A DNA stretch of 64,000 nucleotides from Pseudomonadota bacterium (GTDB taxonomy: Bacteria; Desulfobacterota; Desulfobulbia; Desulfobulbales; Desulfocapsaceae). Below are positions 56,986-64,000 of the stretch, in pieces (within the stretch, counting starts at the first letter, position 1; every line of letters starts with the position of its first letter). Under the pieces are notes generated by a model. The model saw only the letters and a program-made list of their open reading frames with translations. It was not told the origin of the DNA and ran no database searches. The stretch covers positions 1-64,000 of the forward strand of contig JAEYNP010000086.1 of assembly GCA_023412495.1 (NCBI GenBank), read 5' to 3'. The translations under genes and the position numbers were made by a program.

Positions 56986-57657
56986 TTACTGATGATCAAG
57001 ATACCATTGCATCGGATCTATCATTTCAAAGCCGGCCTCCATCAGTTTTTTCTTAACATTGACGACATTGTTGGTCAGGAGATAGGGGAAGATGGCTCGC
57101 TTGTTGTTGTCCCAGGCCCTGGCGACCAGTATACTTCCCATGGCAATTTTTTCTTCAGCAATGATGTCGACTATTTTTTTCATTTGACCTGTCTTTTCTT
57201 TGGCATTGACAACAACGCACAACAGGCATCCAGGTTCATCAATATTCATGACACTGACAAAGGACCTCAGCAGGTCGCGGACAGAGAGCAGGCCTTTCAG
57301 ATAACCTTCCTGATCGATCACCGGCAAGGCGCCGACCTTTTTTTTCTGCATAATCAATAGGCTATCCTGAATGGTATAGTATGCATAAATGGTCAGGGGA
57401 TTTCTGGTCATGATCTCCCCAACGGGAACATTCATGATCTTTGCCAGGTTGATGTCATAATCAGCTTTGTTCAACAGGGTTGAAGGCATGGCGGCACGAA
57501 TGTCACGATCGCTCACGATGCCGATGAGTTTACCCTCATTGTCAACGATTGGTAGGTGACGAAAATTTTTTTCCGCCATTATTGTTTTTGCCTCAAATAT
57601 CGTCATGTCCCGCTTCGCTGTAGTCAGATTTTTCGCCATTTTCTCGCTTACGAACAT
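56986..57657 (-). CDS. acuB: AcuB-like CBS-domain protein with ACT-like C-terminus
   Basis: This encodes 223 residues. Two CBS domains occupy about 1-135 (LPIVDNEGKLIGIVSDRDIR; LPVIDQEGYLKGLLSVRDLL), and an ACT-like segment follows (CLLCVVVNAKEKTGQMKKIVDIIAEEKIAMGSILVA). This is the AcuB layout. CBS pairs bind adenine nucleotides; AcuB belongs with the deacetylase AcuC in the control of acetyl-CoA synthetase. Here the histone-deacetylase-like gene lies 57 bases upstream on the same strand, matching acuB-acuC neighbourhoods. AcuA (acetyltransferase) and acetyl-CoA synthetase are not in the window. Confidence 0.82.
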   Translation of the reverse strand: MFVSEKMAKNLTTAKRDMTIFEAKTIMAEKNFRHLPIVDNEGKLIGIVSDRDIRAAMPSTLLNKADYDINLAKIMNVPVGEIMTRNPLTIYAYYTIQDSLLIMQKKKVGALPVIDQEGYLKGLLSVRDLLRSFVSVMNIDEPGCLLCVVVNAKEKTGQMKKIVDIIAEEKIAMGSILVARAWDNNKRAIFPYLLTNNVVNVKKKLMEAGFEMIDPMQWYLDHQ

Positions 57658-57714
57658 ATAGCCTCCTTAGGTTATTTTGATTTTGGGAATATTTTTTTGA
57701 TGGAAGCATGAATG

Positions 57715-58668
57715 TTACTTCAGATCCGCCAGGAACCTTATATGATTCTCCACTAAAAGAGGCAGGATATTGAGGTCATATCCGCCTTCCAGGACTGAAA
57801 CCACCCTTCCCCCCGAGCAGAGATTGACGAGATTCACAATAGCTTCTGAAATGAAATCAAAACCTTCGGTAGAAAGTGTGGTCCCTGACATCATGTCAGC
57901 TTCATGAGCATCAAAGCCGGCCGAGAGTAATATGAATTCGGGATTGAATCTTTTGAAGGCGGGCAGCAATTCTCTCATGATTAACCGCTTGTAGTCATCG
58001 TCCCCCTGTCCGGGGAGAACCGGCGAATTGACCGTGTACCCTTTTCCCTTACCGAGTCCTGCTTCAAATTCCCTGCCGGTGCCTGGATAAGCAAATGAGG
58101 GGTGCTCATGAATGGAATAGTAAAATAGTGTCGGATCACTTTCAAATATGTGTTGGGTTCCGTTTCCGTGGTGCACATCAAAATCGATTATCCCAACTCT
58201 TTTGAGGCCATACTCTTTCTGTAGATATCGAGCCCCGATGGCCACGTTGTTGAAATAGCAAAACCCCATGGGTTTATCTGCCTCGGCGTGATGTCCCGGC
58301 GGTCGAACTGCACAAAAAGCATTATCAACTTCGCCTTTCATAACGGCATCGATCGCTTTGAGCACCCCACCAACGGCAAGCAGCGCCGCGTCATAGCTGT
58401 CTCGGCATATACCGTTATCCGGGTGCTCAAATTCATTCAACCCTGATGTGCAGGCTTCAAGAAAGCGATTGATATAGCAGTTATTATGAACTGTTTCTAC
58501 CCATTGATTATCGGCCTTCGCAACTTCAATCCGCGTCAATTGCCTCAAGATTCCTGATTTTTCGAGCCCTTTGACGATTATTTCCAATCTTTGCGGGCAT
58601 TCAGGATGAAACTTGCCTGCGTCATGCAGCAAATATCTTTCATCATAAACAAAACCAGTTCTTTTCAT
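57715..58668 (-). CDS. acuC: Histone-deacetylase-family deacetylase, AcuC-like
   Basis: This encodes 317 residues from ATG 58668 with AAGGAAG upstream; 12 extra codons of open frame are rejected. It is a zinc hydrolase of the class I/II HDAC fold: VRPPGHHAEAD, the metal-binding IIDFDVHHGNGTQ, SAGFDAHEAD and a catalytic-pocket Tyr in EGGYDL. AcuC removes acetyl groups from acetyl-CoA synthetase Lys in Bacillus; other members act on acetoin or polyamines. The neighbouring CBS/ACT protein favours the AcuC assignment, which fits acetate metabolism in this anaerobe (inference). Confidence 0.88.
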   Translation of the reverse strand: MKRTGFVYDERYLLHDAGKFHPECPQRLEIIVKGLEKSGILRQLTRIEVAKADNQWVETVHNNCYINRFLEACTSGLNEFEHPDNGICRDSYDAALLAVGGVLKAIDAVMKGEVDNAFCAVRPPGHHAEADKPMGFCYFNNVAIGARYLQKEYGLKRVGIIDFDVHHGNGTQHIFESDPTLFYYSIHEHPSFAYPGTGREFEAGLGKGKGYTVNSPVLPGQGDDDYKRLIMRELLPAFKRFNPEFILLSAGFDAHEADMMSGTTLSTEGFDFISEAIVNLVNLCSGGRVVSVLEGGYDLNILPLLVENHIRFLADLK

Positions 58669-59059
58669 AAGGCTTCCTTGTTTTTTCGGATTAGGATCTT
58701 TCAATCGAAAATGTTTGTAAGCCTAACTGTAATCTTGCTTGCTTCTCAAAGCCGCTTTGTTTTAAATTTATTTTGCTTCCTTAGGAATGGTTGCTGGTGT
58801 CGCTTCCGCCGTTACAGAAATTTCCTATATTACCCTCACCCTAATGACAAAAGTTATTCATGTGCTGTGCCAGAGCTGTAGAATTATTTTTTTCCTAAAT
58901 TCTAGCACCACAGGTATTAGAAATTTTCAGGGCTAAGAATGCTGGCCACAGACCGTATAGAACTGGTGACAGTTTTTGAGTTAAACGGACTATCTAACTG
59001 CTTTGATTGTTGATTTGTCGGTGAATAAAATGTGACATTTTGAGATGTGAATGTCTGAA
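58669..59059. other. AT-rich intergenic region, nothing recognised
   Basis: Low-GC spacer between acuC and the kinase fragment, without a credible open frame or clear promoter. It probably contains the acuC-acuB promoter on the minus strand. Confidence 0.3.
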
Positions 59060-59505
59060 ATGTAAAGCAGGAGTGACAGAATTTCCTGCTGAAAGGTGGA
59101 AAAGAGCTTCGCCGAGACCCATTCTTTGGGTAGCGACATTTGTCCCCGGCATTTCAGATATATACGAAAAGGAGTATCGCCGAAAGGAAGGAACCGTTTT
59201 CCGCGTGGAATTACGGACAATACTTCTCTGCGATGATGACGGCAAACCATCCGCGATGTGGGCCATCGTCCGTGACATTACTCAGCGTAAAAAGAACGAA
59301 CAGGAACTCAAGGCACTGAACGAGGAGCTGGAACGCCGGGTCGAACGGCGCACCGGCGAGCTTCAGGAGTCCCAGGCACACCTCCTGCACGCTGAAAAAC
59401 TATCTGTTATAGGTAGACTGTCCGCCTCTATCGCCCATGAGTTCAACAACCCTCTCCAGGGGGTCATGACTGTTCTCAAAGGATTTCAGAAAACAACCCG
59501 TCCTC
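59060..59505 (+). pseudogene. Truncated PAS histidine kinase
   Basis: The frame shows the end of a PAS/PAC unit (ISDIYEKEYRRKEGTVFRVELRTILLCDDDGKPSAMWAIVRDITQRK), a coiled coil, and the start of HisKA with its phospho-acceptor His (LSVIGRLSASIAHEFNNPLQGVMTVLKGF). It then runs into the 3' end of the antisense peroxidase gene with unrelated residues. There is no ATPase domain and no proper N-terminus, so both ends are lost. Confidence 0.85.
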
Positions 59506-60127
59506 AGGGTGTGCCGGCTAAAGCGGTTGCCTTGGCGAAGGCCTGTTCCAGGTCCGGGAGGTGGCTGGTGTCCGGGACCACCTGGAGGTAGCGGACGATT
59601 CCTTCTTTATCGACGAGAATGACTGCCCGCGCGAGCAATCGCGAGCTATCGATGAGCAGGCCTGTCGACCGGCCGAATGCCCCTTCCTTATAGTCGGAAA
59701 GATACTGGACGTCTTCGAGTTTCGCTTCCCTGGCAAATCGTGCCTGGGCGAAGGGCGTGTCGCGGCTTACGGTAATCCTTTTTACCGCCGCCGGCAGTGC
59801 ATCGCCCCGCTCGCCGAGATAATGGGTCTGCGCCTCGCACACCTTGGTGTCGATGGATGGCACGATGCTGAGGAGAAGGACGCTGCCCCGGTAATCGTTC
59901 AGATTGACGGGCTGCATCGTTGCGGCGTCAATCAGGGCGGTGTCCGGCAGCCGTTGTCCGATCTGGATGCCGGTGCCGGCGAGCGCGAGCCTTTCACCCT
60001 TCCTGGAGACTTCGGTGCCGGGGACGACGCTGGCCGTGTCGATGGGGAGTTGAGCCTGTTTTGGGGTGCAGGCGTTCAGGAGTGCCAGGGCAAGCCCCGT
60101 TGCGAAAAAAAGAGTTCTCTTGAGCAT
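59504..60127 (-). CDS. Lipoprotein thiol peroxidase-like protein (Tpx family) lacking the resolving cysteine
   Basis: This encodes 207 residues; AGAGGCAG precedes the ATG. The lipobox is LLNAC (Cys20), predicting an outer- or inner-membrane lipoprotein. The rest matches atypical 2-Cys peroxiredoxin Tpx: SIVPSIDTKVCEAQTHYL with the peroxidatic Cys97, TVSRDTPFAQARFA, and LARAVILVDKEGIVRYLQVVP. In Tpx the resolving Cys follows FAQ.RF; here the position is Ala132, so the enzyme would be 1-Cys or use an external thiol. Cytoplasmic Tpx proteins have no signal, so this is a periplasm-facing version. It overlaps the decayed kinase by its 3' end. Confidence 0.87.
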   Translation of the reverse strand: MLKRTLFFATGLALALLNACTPKQAQLPIDTASVVPGTEVSRKGERLALAGTGIQIGQRLPDTALIDAATMQPVNLNDYRGSVLLLSIVPSIDTKVCEAQTHYLGERGDALPAAVKRITVSRDTPFAQARFAREAKLEDVQYLSDYKEGAFGRSTGLLIDSSRLLARAVILVDKEGIVRYLQVVPDTSHLPDLEQAFAKATALAGTP

Positions 60128-60252
60128 GGTCTGCCTCTTCGGTGATCAACGTATGAACAGCGGCGCAGAGGAATTCGGTTCTCGCCAACTATAATGCCGA
60201 AATCTTTTTTTTCTACTGGCGCGGACGCTCTTGGTATCGCCCCCGATGTATT

Positions 60253-61680
60253 TCATTTCATCCCATTCTCCCGCCACCAGCGGGTCCCCGCCTCAATGGC
60301 CTGCAGATTTATGTCCGAGAGTTCCTTGCGTTTGAGGGAGAGGGGGATGACCTTTCCGAGCGTCTCCAGGGTGATTGCGCCCGAAGCCAGGGCGTAGACG
60401 GTGAGGAGGATCACGCTTGCCACCTGGACGGCGCCCATCGCGTTCGCCATCTCGGTTGCCGGGATGTGATAGGCGGCAACGTCCGTCCGCCGCACCGTGC
60501 GAGGCACGAGCGAGGAGTTGACGAAGATCGAGCCGCCCGGCCGCACGGTGTCCTCGAAGGCGTCGAGCGACGGCAGGTTCATGGTCAAGAGGGCGTTGGG
60601 GAAGGAGACCAGGGGCGAGCCGATGGTCTCGTGGGAGATGTGGATGCTGGCGTTGGCCGTGCCGCCCCGCATCTCCGCACCGTAGGAGGGCAGCCAGGTG
60701 GTCCTGAGGCCTTCGGCGATGGCGCAGTTTGCAAGCAGGATGCCGGTCGAGAGCACCCCCTGACCGCCAAAGCCGGCGATCTTGACGTGCTGCTCCTCCT
60801 TCAGCCGTACCGTGCCGGTGTGGGCCTCTTCCTCGTCGACACCGAGGATCGAAAGAATCTGCTCGTCGCTCACCGGGGCCGGCTTCTTCCGCTCGAGTTT
60901 GTCGACCTGGCCTTTGGTGAGATCGCGCAGGTTGCCCACCGGGAAGGCTGGCTCCAGGTTCTCCGCCAGCCACCTGCGCGCCTCGACCGGCGTCATCTTC
61001 CAGTTCACCGGGCAGGGCGAGAGAATCTCGACCAGCGAAAAACCCCGGCCCTCTACCTGGTTGCGCAGCCCCTTGCGGATCGCCATTCGGGCCTTCATGA
61101 CCTTCGCCGCGTCCGCGAGAGACACCCTCTCGACGAAGACCGGAGCGTGCAGGCTGTCGATAATCTCGCAGACGCCGATGGGGAAGCCTTCGTTTGCCGC
61201 CTGGCGGCCATCCGGGGTGGTGACGGTCTTCTGGCCCAGAACGGTGGTCGGGGCCATCTGGCCGCCGGTCATGCCGTAGATGGCGTTGTTGATGAAGAAG
61301 ACGGTGATGTTCTCGCCGCGGTTGGCGGCGTGGACGATCTGGCTCATGCCGATGCCGGCAAGGTCGCCGTCGCCCTGGTAGGAGATGACGATCGAATCGG
61401 GGTTCGTCCTCCGGATGGCCGAGGCCACCGCCGGGGCCCGGCCGTGGGCGCACTGGATGTTGCCGACATCGAAGTAGTAGTAGCCGAAGACGCTGCAGCC
61501 GACCGGCGAGCAGAAGATCACCCGGTCCTGGATGCCCAGGTCGTCGATGGCCTCGGCGATGAGGTTGTGGACAACGCCGTGGCCGCAGCCCGGGCAGTAG
61601 TGGCTGGACTCGGCGCCGGGGGCCTTGCGCTCGAAGGTGGAGTAGAGGGCGCGGGCCTTCTGATGTTTTACCTGGTGCAT
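60253..61680 (-). CDS. 2-oxoacid:ferredoxin oxidoreductase, fused beta and gamma subunits
   Basis: This encodes 475 residues. Residues 1-300 are the thiamine-diphosphate beta subunit (HYCPGCGHGVVHNLIAEAI; YQGDGDLAGIGMSQIVHAANRGENITVFFINNAIYGMTGGQ). Residues 305-475 are the gamma subunit (VKIAGFGGQGVLSTGILLANCAIAEGLRTTWLPSYGAEMRGGTANASIHIS). In most organisms these are separate genes (VorA/VorC or KorB/KorC). The 13-base overlap with the alpha-subunit gene shows coupled translation. The complex decarboxylates a 2-oxoacid to an acyl-CoA with reduction of ferredoxin; branched-chain oxoacid or 2-oxoglutarate substrates are both possible. Confidence 0.93.
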   Translation of the reverse strand: MHQVKHQKARALYSTFERKAPGAESSHYCPGCGHGVVHNLIAEAIDDLGIQDRVIFCSPVGCSVFGYYYFDVGNIQCAHGRAPAVASAIRRTNPDSIVISYQGDGDLAGIGMSQIVHAANRGENITVFFINNAIYGMTGGQMAPTTVLGQKTVTTPDGRQAANEGFPIGVCEIIDSLHAPVFVERVSLADAAKVMKARMAIRKGLRNQVEGRGFSLVEILSPCPVNWKMTPVEARRWLAENLEPAFPVGNLRDLTKGQVDKLERKKPAPVSDEQILSILGVDEEEAHTGTVRLKEEQHVKIAGFGGQGVLSTGILLANCAIAEGLRTTWLPSYGAEMRGGTANASIHISHETIGSPLVSFPNALLTMNLPSLDAFEDTVRPGGSIFVNSSLVPRTVRRTDVAAYHIPATEMANAMGAVQVASVILLTVYALASGAITLETLGKVIPLSLKRKELSDINLQAIEAGTRWWRENGMK

Positions 61681-62723
61681 GCGTTATCCTCCATGAGGCG
61701 CCGGACGATCTCCTCGGTCGTGGGAATCCGGCCGCCCATCCAGTTGTAGAGATCGACCGGCACTCTTCCTGCCACTGCCAGTTGCACGTCGCGGACCATT
61801 TGCCCGCAGCTCATTTCGGCGGCGATCATCTTCTTCACCTGGCCGGCCAGCTCGCGCAGCCGGACGCCGGGGAAGGGGAAGAGGGTCTTCGGGCGCAGCA
61901 TCCCGGCCCGTATGCCTCTCTTTCGTAGCTCGTGGACCGCCGAATGGCAGATCCGCGAGCTTATCCCGTAGGCGACGAAGAGGTATTCGGCATCGCCGGT
62001 CTCCACCTCCTCGAAGTCGACGATCTCCGCGGCCATCCGCCGGTATTTCTCCTGCAGCTTTTTGTTGTGGCCCTCCAACTCCTCCATCTTGAGGTAGATA
62101 GAGGAGACGACATTGCCGCGGCTGGCGGCATTGCCGTACAGCGCCCATTCCTTGTGCGGATTATTCTTAAGCTTTTTCGGCAACTCGACCGGCTCCATGA
62201 TCTGGCCGATGTAGGCGTCGGAGAGGATGAAGACCGTGCAGCGGTAGCCTTCGGCGAGCTCGAAGGCCCGGTAGGCACAGTCGCACATCTCCTGGGCCGA
62301 GTTGGGGGCGAGCACGATGCCGCTGTGGCTGCCGTGGCCGGCGCCGTGGACGATGAAGTTGTAGTCGGCCTGCTCCGGCCAGATGTAGCCGAGACCCGGC
62401 CCCGCCCGCTGCACGTCGACCACCACGCAGGGGAGCTCGGAGCCGGAGAGGTAGGAGAGTCCCTCGGCCATGAGCGACAGTCCCGGCCCCGAGGAGCCGG
62501 TAATCGCCCGGGCGCCGGCGGCTGCCGCCCCGTAGAGCATGCTGATCGAGCTGACCTCGCACTCCGCCTGGAGGAAATGCCGGCCGCAGCGGGGAAAGAG
62601 CTCGGCCGCGGCATGGGCGATCTCGCTCGCGGGAGTGATAGGGTAGCCGAAATAGTGGGTGGCCCCGCCGAGCAGGGCGCCGTAGACCACCGCCTCATTG
62701 CCTTTCATCAGATGCTGTCCCAT
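61668..62723 (-). CDS. 2-oxoacid:ferredoxin oxidoreductase alpha subunit (VorB/KorA type)
   Basis: This encodes 351 residues, with AGGAGG just upstream of the start. The pyrimidine-binding domain is MKGNEAVVYGALLGGATHYFGYPITPASEIAHAAAELFP; the family also shows AITGSSGPGLSLMAEGLSYLSGSELPCVVVDVQRAGPGLG and the C-terminal transketolase-like domain (RPKTLFPFPGVRLRELA). Sequence and length are closest to the subunit annotated VorB (3-methyl-2-oxobutanoate), but VorB and KorA are hard to separate by sequence alone. It is 10 bases after the ferredoxin gene and overlaps the fused beta-gamma gene. Confidence 0.93.
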   Translation of the reverse strand: MGQHLMKGNEAVVYGALLGGATHYFGYPITPASEIAHAAAELFPRCGRHFLQAECEVSSISMLYGAAAAGARAITGSSGPGLSLMAEGLSYLSGSELPCVVVDVQRAGPGLGYIWPEQADYNFIVHGAGHGSHSGIVLAPNSAQEMCDCAYRAFELAEGYRCTVFILSDAYIGQIMEPVELPKKLKNNPHKEWALYGNAASRGNVVSSIYLKMEELEGHNKKLQEKYRRMAAEIVDFEEVETGDAEYLFVAYGISSRICHSAVHELRKRGIRAGMLRPKTLFPFPGVRLRELAGQVKKMIAAEMSCGQMVRDVQLAVAGRVPVDLYNWMGGRIPTTEEIVRRLMEDNACTR

Positions 62724-62733
62724 ATCGACCTCC

Positions 62734-62979
62734 TCAGCTCTTTTTGCGCAATTTCTGATGGACGGTGATGGTTCCGAACTCCGGACAGCTGTAGAAGCAG
62801 AGGCCGCAGGCCAGGCACTTGCGACCGGCGAAGCGAGCGAACTGGTAGCCCATCCTGTTGATCTCCGAGCTCATCTCGATGCAGTCGTTCGGGCAGGCGA
62901 CGATGCAGACTGCGCAACCCTTGCAGCGCTCCCGGTTGATCTCGATGTGATTCTGGTCTTTTTCTTCCGGTTCCTTCAT
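62734..62979 (-). CDS. 2-oxoacid:ferredoxin oxidoreductase delta subunit (2x[4Fe-4S] ferredoxin)
   Basis: This encodes 81 residues with two ferredoxin motifs, CKGCAVCIVACPNDC and CLACGLCFYSCPEF. It is the first gene of the delta-alpha-betagamma operon and carries electrons from the thiamine site to free ferredoxin. AAGGCACTC lies just before the start; the ribosome site is moderate. Confidence 0.93.
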   Translation of the reverse strand: MKEPEEKDQNHIEINRERCKGCAVCIVACPNDCIEMSSEINRMGYQFARFAGRKCLACGLCFYSCPEFGTITVHQKLRKKS

Positions 62980-63101
62980 GAGTGCCTTACTCCTGAAAGT
63001 CTGTCTTAAATAACAAAAAAACTGGAGACTACTAAGAACTTCACCACCAAGGCACTTATCCCCCTCAAGGGGGGACTGGACTGAGTACCCCTTGAGGGTT
63101 G

Positions 63102-63638
63102 TCAGATGCCTCGGAACATATCTTCATGAAATTCACCGAAATAATTGATCTTGCGTACCCTGCGGGCTATTTCATCGGGGATGCGCCGGATGACCAGCTC
63201 GTGGTCCGGGCAGCCGTGGCGGGCGCAGACCAGCACCTTGTTGACTCCGCCCGGCAGATGGAGGACGATGGCCCGGGTGGAGCCGCAGCCTTCGTAGGTG
63301 CAATATCTTTCCGCCATGAGGCTTATGCCGCAGTGGGGACAGCGGGCCTCGGTGATGCTGTGCCGCTCGGCGTCGTTGGGCAGGAAGCTGTAGAGCTTAT
63401 CGTGGCTGCCCCAGAAGGCGTCGACGAAGACCCGGCCGCGCCGGCTGCCGATAGTCGCATCGAGGCAGATCGAGGGCTCGCCGTGCAGCCGGACGTGGTC
63501 AGCCATGAGGCTGTGGCCGTCCCGGCAGTAGAGCTTTTCGATAACGAGAAAATCCTTGCCCTGCTTCTGCACGTATTTGATGCCTTCCGGCAGCGCGGCC
63601 AGGAATTCGACGGGAACCTCCTTGTACACCAACTTCAT
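63102..63638 (-). CDS. Conserved hypothetical protein with zinc-ribbon-like cysteines
   Basis: This encodes 178 residues from ATG 63638 with AAGGAGG 7 bases upstream; 19 upstream codons of open frame are rejected. The N-terminal half is mixed alpha/beta (VPVEFLAALPEGIKYVQKQGKDFLVIEKLYCRDGHSLM). The C-terminal half has CPHCGISL, CTYEGCGST and CARHGCPDHEL, enough cysteines and histidines for two zinc sites. I do not know the function. The same direction and 122-base gap to the ferredoxin gene allow but do not prove a shared transcript. A short palindromic CCCCTTGAGG element lies in the gap (63060-63100). Confidence 0.7.
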   Translation of the reverse strand: MKLVYKEVPVEFLAALPEGIKYVQKQGKDFLVIEKLYCRDGHSLMADHVRLHGEPSICLDATIGSRRGRVFVDAFWGSHDKLYSFLPNDAERHSITEARCPHCGISLMAERYCTYEGCGSTRAIVLHLPGGVNKVLVCARHGCPDHELVIRRIPDEIARRVRKINYFGEFHEDMFRGI

Positions 63639-64000
63639 GCCTTTCCTCCTTGTCGGTTCGGAACTTCGGTAAGTAACATTCCCAATATCCAGCATATCAT
63701 TTCCGTCGAAAAGGGGAAGTGCCAGCCCAAATTACCCATTGTCCCGTTTTAAATATTTTTTTGATTATTGGCTGTTATGGCGTTACGATTGTGAGGATTG
63801 TCGAAGGGTGCTTCGGATAGTACCTCATTGATTTCTTGTTTTTTGAAATACCTTATCCCCTCTGCTGTCGGAGGGGATGACAGCCCTTGCGGGGCATTAG
63901 TACCTTAGAAATTCGATTCTTGCTTAAAGACGAATTTCGTGAAGGTACTTATCCCGTTTATCGGGGTTAGCCCGCATGAGTGCCGGAGGGCGTGATTTCA
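63639..64000. other. Intergenic end region with family-1 palindromic repeat (copy E)
   Basis: No gene is supported. Between about 63865 and 63975 lies the most complete family-1 repeat: CCCCTCTG...GGAGGGG, then TACCTTAGAAATTCG and CGAATTTCGTGAAGGTA arms around CTTGCTTAAAGA, then ACTTATCCCG-TTTAT-CGGGGTTAGC. Confidence 0.6.

Overview
The window looks like a chromosomal piece of a GC-rich, Gram-negative, strictly anaerobic bacterium. The best fit is a Desulfobacterota (former Deltaproteobacteria), Desulfobulbales- or Desulfovibrio-like; this is inferred from gene content, not from a marker gene. The supporting genes are a fused MetF/MetV-type methylene-tetrahydrofolate reductase, a ferredoxin-linked 2-oxoacid oxidoreductase, a tungsten aldehyde:ferredoxin oxidoreductase, iron alcohol dehydrogenases, a napM-A-D-G-H nitrate reductase operon of the type known from Desulfovibrio, pentaheme NrfA, and LPS genes (kdsB, waaA). 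I saw no tRNA, rRNA or CRISPR array.

Layout. 0-13 kb: the 3' end of a sugar-type ABC ATPase, then a minus-strand block with a periplasmic heme protein that has a CX3CH motif, a response regulator with an ArsR-like output domain, a 7-TM histidine kinase, a small alpha/beta hydrolase, and the pbpC / alpha-2-macroglobulin pair. 13-29 kb: a small Cys-rich protein, pyruvate kinase, an RRM protein, NhaA, a NnrU/ICMT-like membrane protein, MetFV, a double-Cache chemoreceptor, a giant AsmA/DUF748 protein, and kdsB-waaA. 29.3-30.4 kb: a REP-associated tyrosine transposase bounded by 23-bp inverted repeats.

30-45 kb is the most coherent region, a nitrate/nitrite ammonification island. nrfA is at one end and napMADGH at the other. 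Between them are an iron alcohol dehydrogenase and two sigma-54 two-component systems, one with a periplasmic c-heme sensor kinase. The nrfA and nap promoters have the same geometry: two GYTACC-N4-GGTARC dyads exactly 33 bp apart, and a sigma-54 -24/-12 promoter starting exactly 67 bp after the start of the second dyad. This strongly suggests one enhancer-binding regulator for both reductases. No napC, napB or nrfH is present, so the quinol-side electron donor must be encoded elsewhere or be different (NapGH, tetraheme NapM).

45-64 kb: argG, a YrbL-like kinase-fold protein and an unknown membrane protein. Then come a second iron alcohol dehydrogenase with a perfect-consensus sigma-54 promoter, aldehyde:ferredoxin oxidoreductase and HrpB helicase. 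A decaying accessory patch follows (Fic pseudogene, an unknown two-gene cassette). After it are an AcuB/AcuC pair, a truncated histidine kinase, a lipoprotein thiol peroxidase lacking its resolving cysteine, and a 2-oxoacid:ferredoxin oxidoreductase operon with fused beta and gamma subunits. Several dispersed palindromic repeats (two families plus a MITE-like element) sit in intergenic spaces.
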